Assembly (NCBI RefSeq): GCF_018320785.1
Contig: NC_054875.1
Location: forward strand, 29,021,157-29,085,156
Length of the DNA stretch: 64,000 bases
Direction: 5' to 3'
From: Cheilinus undulatus
Taxonomy: Eukaryota > Chordata > Actinopteri > Labriformes > Labridae
The position numbers and the translations under genes are program-made. Under the pieces are notes generated by a model. The model saw nothing but the letters and a program-made list of their open reading frames with translations. It was not told the origin of the DNA and made no database searches. Below, one piece after another: positions 1 to 12,509 of this stretch (position 1 is the first letter of the stretch; each line of letters opens with the position of its first letter).

Positions 1-240
1 GGAAAAGTTCAGGATTACATATGCAAGTTGAATGAGTTCATTTTTTTTCCACTTGGAGAAAAGCCAAAATTTAGTTGGCCTTTGAAATGACAGACTTTTT
101 AATGGTTCAGTTAGGTTTAAGTTTTAGTTTCAATCTTAGGAATTTAATTTGGAAGCTTCTCAGAGGATTTAAGTTTAAAGCATTGTTCTACAGTTAACTG
201 CAAAGCAGACAAAACATTGGTATTTATGATGGAAGAAACC

Positions 241-611
241 TTAAAGCTCCCATGAGGAGTTTTTGGTTGTTTATAAAACCCACTGGAATAAATACTGATA
301 CCTTCTAATGATACACCAAAGCAACTGGGACCATCAGGAAAAAATCCAATTATTTTCATTTTGATTTTTCTAATGCTTAAAACTGCTCCTGTGGGGTAGG
401 TGTCGCACTAAATGAATGGCTCTCTGCTAAAACAAACTTTTTCCTCCAACAATTTTTCAATGCATGATTGTTATAAGAGAGCAGGGTAAGGTTTATGTCT
501 GAAAACACACAGGAAAAACAACATATAGAAAAATAAATCATGAGACTTAAACACGTTTGTCCACAAGGGGCATAACTAGCACAAACTAAAAGTTCCTCAC
601 AGGAGCTTTAA
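241..611. mobile_element. Non-autonomous DNA transposon, TTAAAG-ended family, copy 1
   Basis: The left end TTAAAGCTCCCATGAGGA and the right end TCCTCACAGGAGCTTTAA are near-perfect inverted repeats about 370 bp apart. Just inside the right end is a TTTGTCCACAAGGGGC block that recurs near 11900 and 35775. No coding capacity. Confidence 0.6.
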
Positions 612-739
612 GGGGGTGATGGACTTTGTTTTTACTCATAAACAGTAATATTTAAGTAAAAGTAAGATAATCTTCTTAACTTCTGTAAAAAAAATCCCTA
701 AAATATAATGTAAACTAAACAAAAATATGTAATGTAAAT

Positions 740-1560
740 TCAGTGACTGCATATATATACACCCCCTTTACAGTGATTGATTCAACAGAGGTCCAGCCAA
801 TTGGTGATAGTGGTCTCAAAATTAGTGAAATGAGGATCACCTGAGAAGAAATGGTAGGAATATGGCACATGGGTAAATATACCGAGACCAGGCCTTCCTC
901 ACAAACTGAGTGATTGTGCAAGAAGGAGTCTAATGAGAGAGGCCACCAACACAGCTATGACTACTCTGAAGGAGTTTCAAGCTGAGATGAGAGAGTCTCT
1001 GCAAACAACGACCATTGCAAGGGTTCTTCACCGGTCAAAGCTTTATGCAAGATTGGCAAAGAAAACTCATATTAATTCTTGGCAAGAGTTTGCCAAAAAG
1101 GCATGTGGGAGACTTCATGGTCAAGTGGAAGAAAGTTCTTTGGTCTGATGAGGCTAAAATGTTGCTTTTTTGCCATCAGACAAGATCATGTGTTTGGGGG
1201 ACACCAAACCCTAACCCTAACACACCATCCCGACTGTGAAGCATAATGGTGGCAGCATTATGCTGTGGGGGTGCTTCTTAGCAGCTGATTCTGGAAGGCT
1301 AGTAAAGGTAGAGGAACTATGGCTTGGGAGAAGATTCATTTTCCAGTAAGACCATGACCTGAAGCATACAGCCAAAGCTACACAGAAATTATTTGGAGAC
1401 AACAATAGTTTTTATAGGCACTGCATTTGTGTTAATGTGCAGTTGAACAAGTATACTTAATGAAGTGGCCAGTTATTGTATACATGACAAATTGCCAGTG
1501 ATGGACTGTGTCTTTTATGATCATTTTAACCTCCGACTGTTGTTGGGGGGTATATGAGTT
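740..1560 (+). mobile_element. Tc1-like transposon remnant
   Basis: Broken plus-strand frames match Tc1 transposase in order: [51 protein letters not shown]-like sequence, then Q-D-LKHTAKATQK with frameshifts. Catalytic residues are scattered over frames, so it is inactive. The ends were not resolved. Confidence 0.85.
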
Positions 1561-2949
1561 TGTTTTTTGTTTTTTTTAATCCAACGCAAATTCTTTCTAG
1601 TTGCATACAAGACATTTAGAATGAATATGTAGGGTTTTTTTTGTAAATAAAAACACCAATTACACATGCTGATTAAACCCCAAAGTTTCTTAAAATAATT
1701 TACAGTTTTGAAATATATATATCTTTAAATTAACATGAAAGAACATTTAGGCTACCACTAGTGGTTTACTGATTTACAGATTCTTGAATTTAAAGAACTG
1801 CAGCTAAGCCCAAAGAGAAATCCTTTGGAAACACATTACCTGGCTATCTTATCGATATGGAACACATCTGATTTGGCATAAAGCAGTCTAAAATACACTT
1901 TCTTAGAATGAATCTATCTGCTCCTCCAAACTGATGCACAACTATGTCTAAATAGACATCCACACAACTCCTCTCTTCCTGCTGTCCTCCTTCTCATCCT
2001 CACCCTCCCCCGTGTGTCCCCCGGGTTTGTTTTAGACAAGGCTTACAGTGTGAATAATTTATGACAGTATTAAGCATTGAAACCTTGGACACGTGCAGAT
2101 CTTTTTGTGTTGGACTGTGCTAAAAACAAAAGATTGGTAAAGACTGTGTGGCTGACAAGTGTTCTGTTTCACAAATAGATATGCAAAAGATAGAGTAGAT
2201 ATGTAAATGTAGCTTGCCTTGCATGCATTTAAATCTGAATCCTAATTCATTTGAAAGCCTAGTCCAGGTGCATCCCTTCATTTTGTTTTCCTTATGCATG
2301 TGTTTCATACTTCACAAATCCAACCCCCTCCCTATAATAGCCTGTTCTCAGCCATATAATATGAGTAGACTGCAGGATTATTCCTGACAACAAACTTGGT
2401 GTGACGAATGAGTTGGCCTTAAGTTTTATCCGTGTGTGTAAACAACGTTCAACTCAAAAAGAGCTCTTTATAATTTACTGACAAATTATGAAGAAAAATC
2501 ATATGCCGTGCTTTCTAGACTTCCCGACTCCATCTTGTGATCTCACAACAACATTATCTCACTGTGCTCTGTTGACTCGGGGATAAAGGGCCGTCCCTAG
2601 AAAAGCCCGTGTGAGTGTATGAGAGCAGCATGTGTGACCCTGACACGTCATGACAAGTGGGCCATTTGTGGCACAAATCACAGTCACTCAGGAATACACA
2701 AAACCACATGGCTATTCCTGAGGAATGTAGGGAAACATGTTTTGAAGAGATGCCTGATTCCTTGTTATGAGTTTTACCACAGTGTTCAGGCTTTCAGTGA
2801 GAAAAGATTAGGAAATACCACAAGAACATTATTTTTGCTTCCTGCAGCAACTCAAATCTGAGCAAGTGTTCTCACGAAACACATCTTAAGATATTTAATT
2901 TGAGCTACAGTCATATGCTTAGTTTGAATAGAAATCTTAACCTTGCAAA

Positions 2950-3500
2950 TCAGATGGATACACCTGTTTCTGTGTTCCTCACTGGCGAATCCATCTTGCA
3001 AAGCTCCTGTCTGAACTATTTGGGCCCGGATAGAAAGTGACAGGACCAATCAGCGACGAGGGGCAATACTTTCGGGTGCGGTGGAGTAGTGACATAAGCA
3101 AGCAGCAACAAGAGGCCGGTGCAATTATGGCGGAAGAGCTTAGTGGGGATGCTGCTAAAGTGCCAGTTTTATCGGAATTTGACAATATTTTTCGTTAAAA
3201 GAAGATCAAAGAACATCAGTGAGTTGTTTTCTTTTCAAAAACGATAGAACTCGAGTACTTACATGTCTACAGTCGCCATGGTTCGCGTTATTCCTCGGTA
3301 GCTGCGCACGCGCACCTCGGCCACTGCTACGTCACGTGTTTTGTTGCTTAGATTGGCCGTAAAGATGTGACAGACAGGATGTTCATCCAATCACAGTCCG
3401 AGTTTTTTCGAATCCTCTGCCCTTTCCCAAACGCTTAGTATTGAGGGTTTTCCAGATGGATGTGTGAAACACATCCATCTGACGTGTCAGGTTATAAAAT
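2950..3500 (+). mobile_element. Promoter-bearing dispersed repeat with a short ORF
   Basis: About 200 bp (2960-3145) recurs at 39640-39850 with roughly 90% identity, ending in the same ATTATGGCGGAAGAGCTTAG. After the ATG at 3127 a 23-residue frame (MAEELSGDAAKVPVLSEFDN and IFR) reaches TAA at 3198. The flank at 3290-3350 is CpG-rich. The peptide recalls the N-terminus of helicase-like ORFs in ISL2EU/Harbinger-type fish elements, which I cannot confirm. Confidence 0.45.
3453..3481. repeat. Perfect hairpin within a dispersed repeat
   Basis: Arms CAGATGGATGTGT and ACACATCCATCTG are perfect 13-bp complements around GAA. The hairpin and following CGTGTCAGGTTA recur, diverged, at 8748-8787. Confidence 0.8.
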
Positions 3501-4989
3501 CTTGTTTCAGGATATTATTGGCAAAAAGACCTGCTAATGAAGAGTAAAAAGGACCTTCAAGAGTCAGAATATGTCTATTTAAGTGTCTTGAAATTAGATG
3601 TGTTGGCTAATTCACACTCAATCAAAGACACTCAACAGACTCAACAGATGAGTTTCCTCTAACATTTTTAGTTCCATTAACTGATCAGGGTTTACTGTGT
3701 AAGATTTGAGTTTTTGCAGGATTACTCTACTATGGTCTCCATTAAATAATGAAAACTAAAGTCATAGATGCACTTGCAAGGCCTGTGACACATGTAATCC
3801 ATGACTTAGTGGCTCATTAGGAGAATTAAACATGGCTTGTCTTAGGATTTTTTTACAGGGTTTAAAAACAGCCCATCCAAGTAATTACTAAGTAAGACTC
3901 CCACGACCACACCATTTTTGCAGATTGTACTTCCCCCTCCTACATCAGCAAACCCATGCCATGTGATTGTTGTGAATCTCCTAAACACATTGTAATTCAG
4001 CTGTAGCAAATTAGAGGGTGCAGCTCTTCTTTTTCCTTGTTTTTTTTTTGTCTCAGGGAGAGGGGAGACAGTTCGTACCAGCTCTGTGCCTTGGTTAATC
4101 CCTGACAAACTGTGCTCCCTGCTCAGCAGCAGGGCTGTGTTATGAGGAAAAAAAAAAAAAAAAAAGAAAGGCTTCGGTGTCTAGAAGGAGAGACTGGAAG
4201 CAACTACTGATTATTTTATGTTGGCGGGATGTGTGCATGTGTGTTTTTGTGTGTGTTTTCTTCTTAGGTCCAGGCCTTGATTCATCCACCCTCCAGTGAT
4301 GGAGCTCAGGTGTTAGCCAAGCAGTGCTGAGTAGTCAGTGCAAGTGCATGTTGATTCAGCAGCAGTGCCGAGAATGAAACATGTATTATTTCATCATTTT
4401 AGAAAGAGAATTGTTTCTTATTTCGACAAGCAGACTGTTTCTCCAGCTCCTCTTGACCCGTTATATGCTTTTTTTTCTATGCAGGGCAGAGTCCACTTGG
4501 ATGGAGCAGAAACACACACAAAACCTGGCTATGCTTCTGTTACATAATCCTCACCCACACATGGATCAGTAGGTCAAAAAAATCTACAAAAAACTAAGCT
4601 TTTTTTACTTTGATGTTTACAGTTATCACCTGTTGATCATGCTTGAGAGATACAGCTTCTTCTTCTTTCAAAAGTCTGCACATGCACTAAAATAGAAAAA
4701 AAAAATCAGAGACATACTGCCTCTGAAATCTTTCTGACGTGACTTGAACCACACTGTGGGAGAATGTTACTGCTCAGACAGCAGGGTGTTGGTCTAAGAA
4801 GTCAGTATGCTTATATCACATTTTTTGCCCTCATAAATATGGCTACATTTGCAGTATTGTTAAATGAGTTGAAAAAAACATCATGGCTGAAAAAAGAGTA
4901 AGAACAGATTCCTTACATGCACAAAGACCCTGATGGCTGTCAGACCAATTTCATGATGTAAACATCATCAACCAAACCCACCTGCTTAA

Positions 4990-5610
4990 CATGAATTTTC
5001 CTTTCATTTTTTCTACATCTCCATCTTCTCTTTTTACCTGGAAACACCCTCTTTTCTCTTTTTTTTTGCATCTCCCTCCTCTCTCTTTTTGAATCTATCT
5101 TCACTCTCTGTATCTCCCTCTTCTTTTTACTGTAATCCTCTAGTCTTGGTCTGTATCCCCTTTTCTCTTTCTGTATGTAACTCCTCTCTCTTCCAACATT
5201 TTCTCTTGTTTTCCTGAATCTCCATCTTCTCTTTCTATGGCCCCCTTTTCTCATTTTCTACATTTCCCTCTTCTTTCTTCCTGCATCTTCCTCCTATCTC
5301 TCTCTGCATCTCCCTCTATTCTTTCTACATCTCCCTCTTCTCTGTTTTTCATTTTCCCTTTCTTTCTACATTTATCTCAGCTCTTTTTTAATTCTCCCTC
5401 ATCTCTTTTCTTACATCCCCTTTTCTCTTTCTGCATCTCCCTCTAATCATATTCTGCATCTCCTTCTTTTCTCTTTCTATATTTCCCTATTTCTCTCAGT
5501 ACATCTTCCTCTTTTCTTTTTCTGCATTTCCGCTTTTTTCTTTGTCTGCATCTCCCTCTCCGTTCATTCTGCATCTCCTTCAATCCCTCATTTTATCCCA
5601 CGTCAGCTCT
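4990..5610. repeat. Pyrimidine-rich minisatellite (polypurine on minus strand)
   Basis: About 25 diverged units of a 20-26 bp C/T-rich motif such as TTTCTGCATCTCCCTCTTCT. It creates a spurious Arg/Lys-rich frame on the minus strand and a Ser/Phe/Leu-rich one on the plus strand. Confidence 0.85.
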
Positions 5611-6223
5611 CTATAGACTCCAAACAGAAATGGCAGAGAGTTGGGAAGAAAATTAACAGGTGAGGCCAGGGTTAAAAATGTGGCCATTTGCATTCACACA
5701 TGAAGCTCAACCTGAAATATAGGGAAGCTTTCAGGAGTTGTTCATGTGTGAAAGAACCATAGGGAAAAAGAGCCAGAAGAGCCAAAAAGAGCCAGACACA
5801 AGGACCGATATGAAGAGAAGGATAGCAGAATATGACTTAAAAACAAAAACTAGAACAAAAACATTTGCTGACATAATTTGATCATCTGAGCCATTTAAAA
5901 GCCTTAAACTCTACACATGCTGATTTTATAATGTCCACAGTGTTTCAAAGGGCCTCTAACCACTGTGTCTGTCTATCTTTGTTCTACTTATGGCCTCTTG
6001 TTGGGCTAATTGGGTCAGCATGATAACCAGATCCTCAGCATCCATGTACAGGAAGCATAAAAATGACTGCTATCATCATCAACATGTTGCTCTGAGGGGA
6101 CTACAAAAACTGCAGTACAGAGCATGCACGCCTCTGCTGATTTCCAGGAATTCTTCTTTCAGGCGTTATCTCACAGCTGTAAACATTTTATCTCCATGCA
6201 GATACTTTCTTCTCTCTCCCCAG

Positions 6224-6461
6224 GCCTCTCATCCAGATGCTCAGCCCAGCAACCCCGCCTCTCTGAACATGAACCACTACAGCAACAAGAAGAGTGCAGC
6301 AGAAAGCATGCTCGATGTGGCTCTGCTGATGGCAAACACCTCCCAGCTGAAGGCAGTGCTGGACCAGGGGCCTGACTTCTCCTTTTACACCCCCATTGTT
6401 GCCCTAATCAGCATCTCCCTCTGTCTGCAGGTCACAGTTGGGGTCCTGCTCATCTTCATAG
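6224..6461 (+). CDS. ninj1: ninj1 coding exon with amphipathic and first membrane helices
   Basis: Acceptor CTCTCCCCAG and donor ATAG|GTGAGA. The exon is 238 nt, enters in phase 0 and leaves in phase 1. It encodes the amphipathic helices (KKSAAESMLDVALL, TSQLKAVLDQGP) and the first transmembrane segment. An open frame runs past the donor to 6628, but those residues are intronic. Confidence 0.95.
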
Positions 6462-9400
6462 GTGAGAAAATAAACAGATCCCCCTCTGCTTTCCGGGACC
6501 TTTTGGTGTCTTTGTTGTCTGGGGAGAGTCACAACCTTTGCTTGCCCTTTGAGTTTCCTCCCCTCCTCCATGTCCCTTCTGCAATGTCAAGTCCGACTAT
6601 TCCTGACAAACAGCTCGTTACTGGATAGCTGTAACCATGGCAACTCACCTGACACCAGGTCAAAAGTCAATATGTTCTAGTGCTGCTGGGTGTCAAGGGA
6701 AGGTTGTCAATATGTCGGTGAACATGCTTTGAATGTCTAGTAGTAAGCCGAGAGATGTGCAGAGATTTCAAGGATTTATGCATTAAACAATTGTGTTTGG
6801 ATGTTAAAAAGTAGACAAGTATTCAAACATTTCTGACAGTCTCTTTGAGAATGTTATTTTTTACATTGTCCTTTATTTAAAGAAAAGGAATAAACTAAAC
6901 TATTTTTTTTAAACTGAAAAAAAAACGGAAAAATTCTGCCTAACATTTTCAAAAATGTTGTAAGATTTCAGACAATTGACATATAAAAAAAATCTGATAA
7001 AATTTCAGCATATTTTTGATAAGAAATTTTTGTCAAATTTGGCAGAAATTTCTAAAGAATTTTCCCCCAAATTTTGAGGAAGTTTCCATGAATCAATTAT
7101 CAATATCACTTATCCAGCCTGGTAACATGGTTGTATCATTTCACTGTTTTACCATATTAGATGCTGAAGACTTCCAGCTGTCATTTTAAGAAGAAGAGAC
7201 TTAGATACGCTTGAACGATGATTTATTTTACAAATTTTGATGAAAGAAAAATGTGCAAAGTGTTTTCTGATTAGACTCCACCATGATGCTTCCTTGTACT
7301 TAAAGGTATAGTGAGGCCAACAGCAGGAATAGGATACCCCTCTCTGGAGTCTAGATGTGGGATGCAGGCTCAGATGACGTATAGACCTCTGAGAAGGTGA
7401 ACCAGGACACACATGAGGGGGTTTGAAGGAGAAGACTTAGATATGCAGGATGAGAGCAGAAGACCTGTAAGGATCTGTACCAGATACTGATAAACTGAAT
7501 GGAGGAGGCTGGGGTGGAGGAGGGTTACAGCATCCACACTTGAAGACAGATTTGAAATACGACAGGTGCATGATGATTGGTCAAATGAAGTTTTGGTAGA
7601 ATCTGGTAAGCTGATCACCAGAGCAAGAAGACATAAAGAATGGAAGAAGGAAGAGATATGAACAAGTAGTGATAAATTACTGAGCAAGACAGTCTCCATG
7701 CTTGAACTTCAACTGAGCTGAGACAAAAGGGGATACACCATGAAGCATGATGTCATTTTCAGAAAATTTTAGACAAAATTTTGGTTAAGCTGATCTCACG
7801 CGAGCTCTCATCAGCAGATGGCCAGCTGATTCACTTTATGCACACTAGTAGCTAATTGCGTTCCAACTGCTTTAGTCTAGCTACTCTTTGCTGCTCCCTC
7901 TGTAAACCATTTTTTGCAACCCTCCTCCACCCCAGCTCCTCTTTTATCCTGCTTCTGACTTAGGCCTTGTCCACATGGAGGTGAAAACGATATATTTCCA
8001 TTTCGTTTTGCAAAATTTTTCTGTAAACAAGGGGTTGTTTCAGGAAATGTCCGCATAAGCACGGAACCACTGAAAACAACTGAAAACGCTGTAGTATATA
8101 TGCCAAACCTGTAAGTGGTGCTGTAACACTGCCATTGAAATGCACCAAAGGAGAGAACAAGATCACAGAAAACTGACACAAACTTTCTCCTAGTTGCCCT
8201 TGTGGTTGTCCTCTGCATTGGCTTTAAGAACATCTGGTGTATGTTGTTCGCTGTAGTGATAAAGGAGCATCAGATTTTGCTGTAAAAGCCCTAATAAACT
8301 CAAGAGCTTCTGCAGCACAAACACAGTCCTGTAAGCAGCCATTGTTGTTTTGGTTCGACATGCACATGTGTGCCACGCTATGTGTGACGTAATCGTTTCA
8401 AGAAAGATGCAGTTGGCTGTCCACACAGAGACGAAACGGCAAGCGTTTACAGATTTGTTCACTCTGGGACCCGATTTCAAAAAGTAGCGTTCACGGCCTC
8501 CCAAAATGCAGTTTCCGTGTGGATGAAAAGCTGATACGACAAAAAACTTTTGCATGTACTCCTGAATTTGTCTCCATGTGGACGGGGCCTTAATCAGTGC
8601 CATTCTGTTGTCATTGATGCCTGCTCTGCTCTGGGTCTTTTGCTGCTGCTCTGCCTGCCTCAAGCTTACCTTGTAGGCACAGAAAAGGCAGGATAAGTGC
8701 TGTTCCTTCTTGATGCTTTACGCATAGGCCTTGGAAAGTAGTTTTCTAGATGAATGTGTGAAACAAATCCATCTGGCGTGCCAGGTTATGTACCATTAAC
8801 ATTTCACTTATTTTTGGTCAGGGCTTTTATTATCAAAGATCTATTTTTAGCTTGTTATCATCCTGTCTGCCTAATGGAGGAAAGGCTAGTTGATAAACAG
8901 TTTTAGTCATTCTTTAGTCAACAAAATTAACACAGATTAGTAACAGGGTGGAAGCATCAATAGTGAAACAGGGATGAGTGAGAACGAGTCATATTCAAAT
9001 GAGCCGCCTTGTTGACAGAATGAACTGTGATTGGTCACCATTAGCAGCTATCATTCAGCTGATTGCAGCTGGACGCATGACTTCACAAATACTAAACTTC
9101 ACTTTCAACAGAACTTTCTGAGCTAAGTTGAAATGTACCAGTGCACTTTATACTGAGAAAAAGCAGGTCAGTGAACTTTAGCCAGGTCATAATGAGTAAT
9201 TTCAGCTGTAGCAGGAGGAGTAAATAAAGACTATTTTTAGTGTCTGCTTTTGATTTAAAATCCTCTGAGGCTTCACTACCCTACAACAAAAGCCTGACTC
9301 TCTTCACCTCTGTTTTATGTTATATAATCTAAGAAAGGGTTAGAATAAAATACTCTAGGCATGGATGCTGGATGTTTTTTTTCTTCCTGCAACTTCTAGC

Positions 9401-12400
9401 TATATTTTTATTTAAAGTAATGACTCATCTAACAGTAATTTTTTTGATCATTTACAGTCATAAATCATGAAATACAAATCCGTCATCTTGTTTTTCTGTT
9501 TTGTAAAGGATCACATGTCAGAAAAAAAGGTCAGTCAGTCTGTTAGTCATCACACATTCATGAAGGCCTGACCCCTTCCAACCACAGCACCCCTTACCCC
9601 CCGCCTTCCCCTGCCAGAATATCAAACACATCTCCTTCTCATCGCTCCTTTCATTCCTCCTCCTTCATTTTCTCTGACTACTGTGAACCCCTCTGCCCTC
9701 TCTTTTATCCCCCCCACCTCCCCAATCCTCTGCTCCCCTCCCCTCCCTCTCCTGTGGATCCAGCTCAGTCTAATGGAGCCAGTGGTGCGTGATGTGAGTG
9801 GCCTACATACCATCACCACCACCACCCCAACTCCTGTCCACCCCACCCCACTCCACCCAAGGCAGATCAGACACACACAGGCGAGGTCTTCACACCGTTT
9901 AACCTTAGGTTATCTCCTGTAAACACGCACATATGCACACATACGTAGAGCGAGCATGTGCCTGTAGAGTCACAGCTGCTACATCAGAGTCTGTTCACAC
10001 ACATTAAAGTGCAGTTTTCCCTCATTACAGCCACCATCACTCATCAGCCCGTCCCTGTGATGAGGAAGGTGTCACCTTAAATTTAAGTCATTGTTACATG
10101 TATTGCTGTTTCATCATTGACATAATGTTATACAGGAAATACAAGCTTCCTGTATCAGCCTTCTCTTCCCTGTATTATTCTTCCTGTAAACCAAAGGCCT
10201 GTTGTCCCACAAAAGTTGGCTATATATTGTCTGTTCCTTTATCTTGCAGGAGAAGAGATGCATTTGACAACAGAACAGAATAGGTTAACAACTGGACGGA
10301 TCATTTTTTTGCTTACCACAGATAATGAAATACATAGAACAGTATGATCAAGGACATAGAGCCATCACTAAAGGCTTTGACTTCTTGTACACAAACTGAT
10401 ATTAACCTTCAATAGAAAAGACTTTCTAGGGATTTGGAAGGGAGATTTGAGTTATGTTGCATAAACAATACACCAGCATCATTTAGTCTATGGAATCAGA
10501 ATCAGGTTTTCTGCCACATCTATGTACACATAGAAGGAGTAAAAAGCTAGAAAAGTAAAATGTTGTACTTCTACTGCCAGGGGACTACAAAAGAATAAAG
10601 TAATAAAAACACTAAGCAATATAAAAATGAAATAGCATTATAATACAAGATATGTTTAATAGCTGATGTGGGAGAGCTGCATAGCTGTGCAGAAAGGTGC
10701 ACAACGATGGTTTGGCATGGGCAAAGAAGATTTGGTGAATTTTTCATGGGCACAACCCACATACTCAGCTCTGCTGCTCATCCCACAATGCATGTTCCTT
10801 ACAAATGTGACGCCATTTTAAAAGAGAATTAAACAGATGTTCCAATGGTATAAGATTTATTGTCAGAAAACGTGACTAAAAAGAAATGATCTAGCAAGCA
10901 CAAATGTCCTTACTTTTTGTGCTAAGTTTATTTTTCCATTCGCGCACTGAATTCACCATTGTTATTTTTCTGATATTCTGTACTATTTTTTGTTTGGGGT
11001 GATAATCATCTAAAAATGTCTAAAATTGTTTGTAGCCATCATTTTGGCATTACTTAAATCATGTGTGCGCAAAATAATTAACAAATTGAGTCAAAATACA
11101 ACTTTAGTATTTAGAAACCCCCTTTCAAAAATGATTTTTTTGTCAATATTATGATGCATTTTCTTTAAAGTTCCTGGCAGGGGTTTTTAACTGGTCATTA
11201 AACAGAACTAATGTAATGCTGATGTCTATTTATGATCAACAAAAGCAAACAACACCACCAGCAACAAGATTAACAGCTTTCTGTTCTTTTAAAGGCCTGA
11301 CTCCACTGCCGTGGGGCGCTTATGTCAATGTGCCTGACTCCAGAAACAGCCTTTTCATTTTTTTACAGCGTTTTTTTTTTTTTTTTATGTTATACAATTG
11401 ATGGTTCGAAGAAAGTAGGGCAAGATCTGTTATTAAGAGGAACCCTGCATCTAAGACAATTTTAACCTCATTAGATTAACATTTGTGCTTTTTTTATGTG
11501 TTGTACAAGCAAGTACACTAGGAATTGGTAGTGATGCATCTGGATTGACTGTTCTTTGTCCCATAGGAACTGTCACCCTTCAAACCCTTCTACATGTAAA
11601 CCCATGAATAGTTTTAGTAAAGACGAAAATAAAGAAGAGATTTATATTAGGTAGATTGAGGTGAGTCCCATTCGATAGATATGGAAAGAAAAACAATGCA
11701 GCCATATGACATCACTACCCAGAGTGCAGTGCACACACACAGAAGCAAAATGTAGAAATCTAATATGTTCCTTTGACTACATACATATAGAGACCAGTGT
11801 CAATCTTATAAGGTCAGTATGTATTAATATACAGGGTTCCACTTTAAAAAAATAATCTCACATGGTGAAATGGGCGAGGAAATAAGGCGTATCACTTTGT
11901 CCACAGGGGGTGCCAAAGTCAACCCAAATAGAATGTAACTAACAGGAGCTTTAAGTGTTCTGTAACCTCTTCAGTCAAGGTTCCTATTGTGAATTCTAAA
12001 CATTGTTTAGCACACATGTTCATTTAGACCAGTCAAATTAAAAGTTTGAATATTTTGGGGATTATGACACAATACTTAAAAGATAAAAATTGATAGTGAA
12101 TGAGAAGTTTCGGTCCTTGTAATTCTTGTTCATCGCAAACTGCTTCTTATCCTTACAAGCCATTTTCAGACTATAATATTCAATTCTCTGACTTTTTGTT
12201 GGATCTTTGGTGGGCATGCACCCAGAATTAGCTATGTATGGATTTATGTCTGTCAGTGAATCAGTGGATATAAAGTTGGCTCTGGTCCCAGAATAAAGTA
12301 GATTGCTGATGTCTGATTGGACATTCATTGAGTGTGTGTTTGTGTGTTTCCTTGTTTTGTCCAAAGTTCGATGGGACCTGAATGATGAGCAAAAACACTG

Positions 12401-12509
12401 GCGGTTGAACCTTATGGAGGACTTGGCCACATGCCTGGTTTTCATTATAGTGGTCGTGAACATCTTTATTACTGCTTTTGGAGTCAACATGCCGAACCGC
12501 AAGGACTAA
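6224..12509 (+). CDS. ninj1: Ninjurin-1 (two coding exons; first exon not found)
   Basis: Small two-pass membrane protein; in mammals NINJ1 oligomerises to rupture the plasma membrane during lytic cell death and was first described as an adhesion molecule. Coding exons are 6224-6461 and 12367-12509, joined in phase 1 to give about 126 residues. The first begins after a TCTCCCCAG acceptor and holds the family signature around NMNHYSNKKSAAESMLDVAL, then the first hydrophobic helix (IVALISISLCLQVTVGVLLI). The second holds LATCLVFIIVVVNIFITAFG and ends MPNRKD-stop. The lysine and aspartate of KKSAAESMLD match human K45 and D53, reported as needed for filament formation. The protein resembles NINJ1 in both helices and NINJ2 in the HWRLN loop; the card19-susd3-fgd3 neighbourhood decides for ninj1. 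The N-terminal exon must enter in phase 0 and may lie left of the window; no WGxR adhesion motif is visible in what is present. Confidence 0.93.
7962..8591. mobile_element. Non-autonomous DNA transposon, about 630 bp
   Basis: The ends TAGGCCTTGTCCACATGGAG and CTCCATGTGGACGGGGCCTTA are imperfect inverted repeats. Frames inside it on the minus strand are chance. Confidence 0.65.
11165..11954. mobile_element. TTAAAG-ended repeat family, copy 2
   Basis: The right end (TTTGTCCACAGGGGGTGCCAAA through ACAGGAGCTTTAA) matches copy 1; the left end TTAAAGTTCCTGGCAGGGG is a diverged inverted version. A third right end lies at about 35770-35832. Confidence 0.45.
12367..12509 (+). CDS. ninj1: ninj1 last coding exon
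   Basis: Acceptor TTTTGTCCAAAG. The first two bases complete a Val codon with the G from the previous exon. It reads RWDLNDEQKHWRLNLMEDL, then the second membrane helix (CLVFIIVVVNIFITAFG), then VNMPNRKD and TAA at 12507-12509. The length (46 residues plus stop) fits the family. Confidence 0.95.

Larger units (their letters stand above)
1..6223. other. Region upstream of the first recognised ninj1 exon
   Basis: It holds a TTAAAG-ended repeat, a Tc1 remnant, a promoter-bearing repeat at 2.95-3.5 kb, a 20-nt A run near 4150 and a C/T-rich minisatellite at 5.0-5.6 kb. No exon fitting the missing ninj1 N-terminus (phase 0 exit) was found. Confidence 0.5.
6462..12366. other. ninj1 intron between the two recognised coding exons
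   Basis: 5.9 kb without other recognisable exons. It contains a 630-bp inverted-repeat element (7.96-8.59 kb), the second hairpin-repeat copy (8.75 kb), a C-rich tract (9.6-9.85 kb) and the second TTAAAG-family copy (11.2-11.95 kb). Confidence 0.75.

Noticed and set aside
4270-4310. ATGGAGCTCAG followed by GTGTTA as ninj1 exon 1
   Set aside because: It would exit in phase 2, but the next ninj1 exon requires phase 0.
4940-5254. Very basic Arg/Lys-rich minus-strand frame
   Set aside because: It is the polypurine strand of a C/T-rich minisatellite, so the composition is forced by the repeat.
5990-6628. 212-codon open frame on the plus strand as a complete protein
   Set aside because: Only 6224-6461 is ninj1; a strong acceptor and donor bound it and the rest is read-through into introns.
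8190-8663. 157-codon minus-strand frame
   Set aside because: It lies within a non-autonomous inverted-repeat element and shows no known motif.
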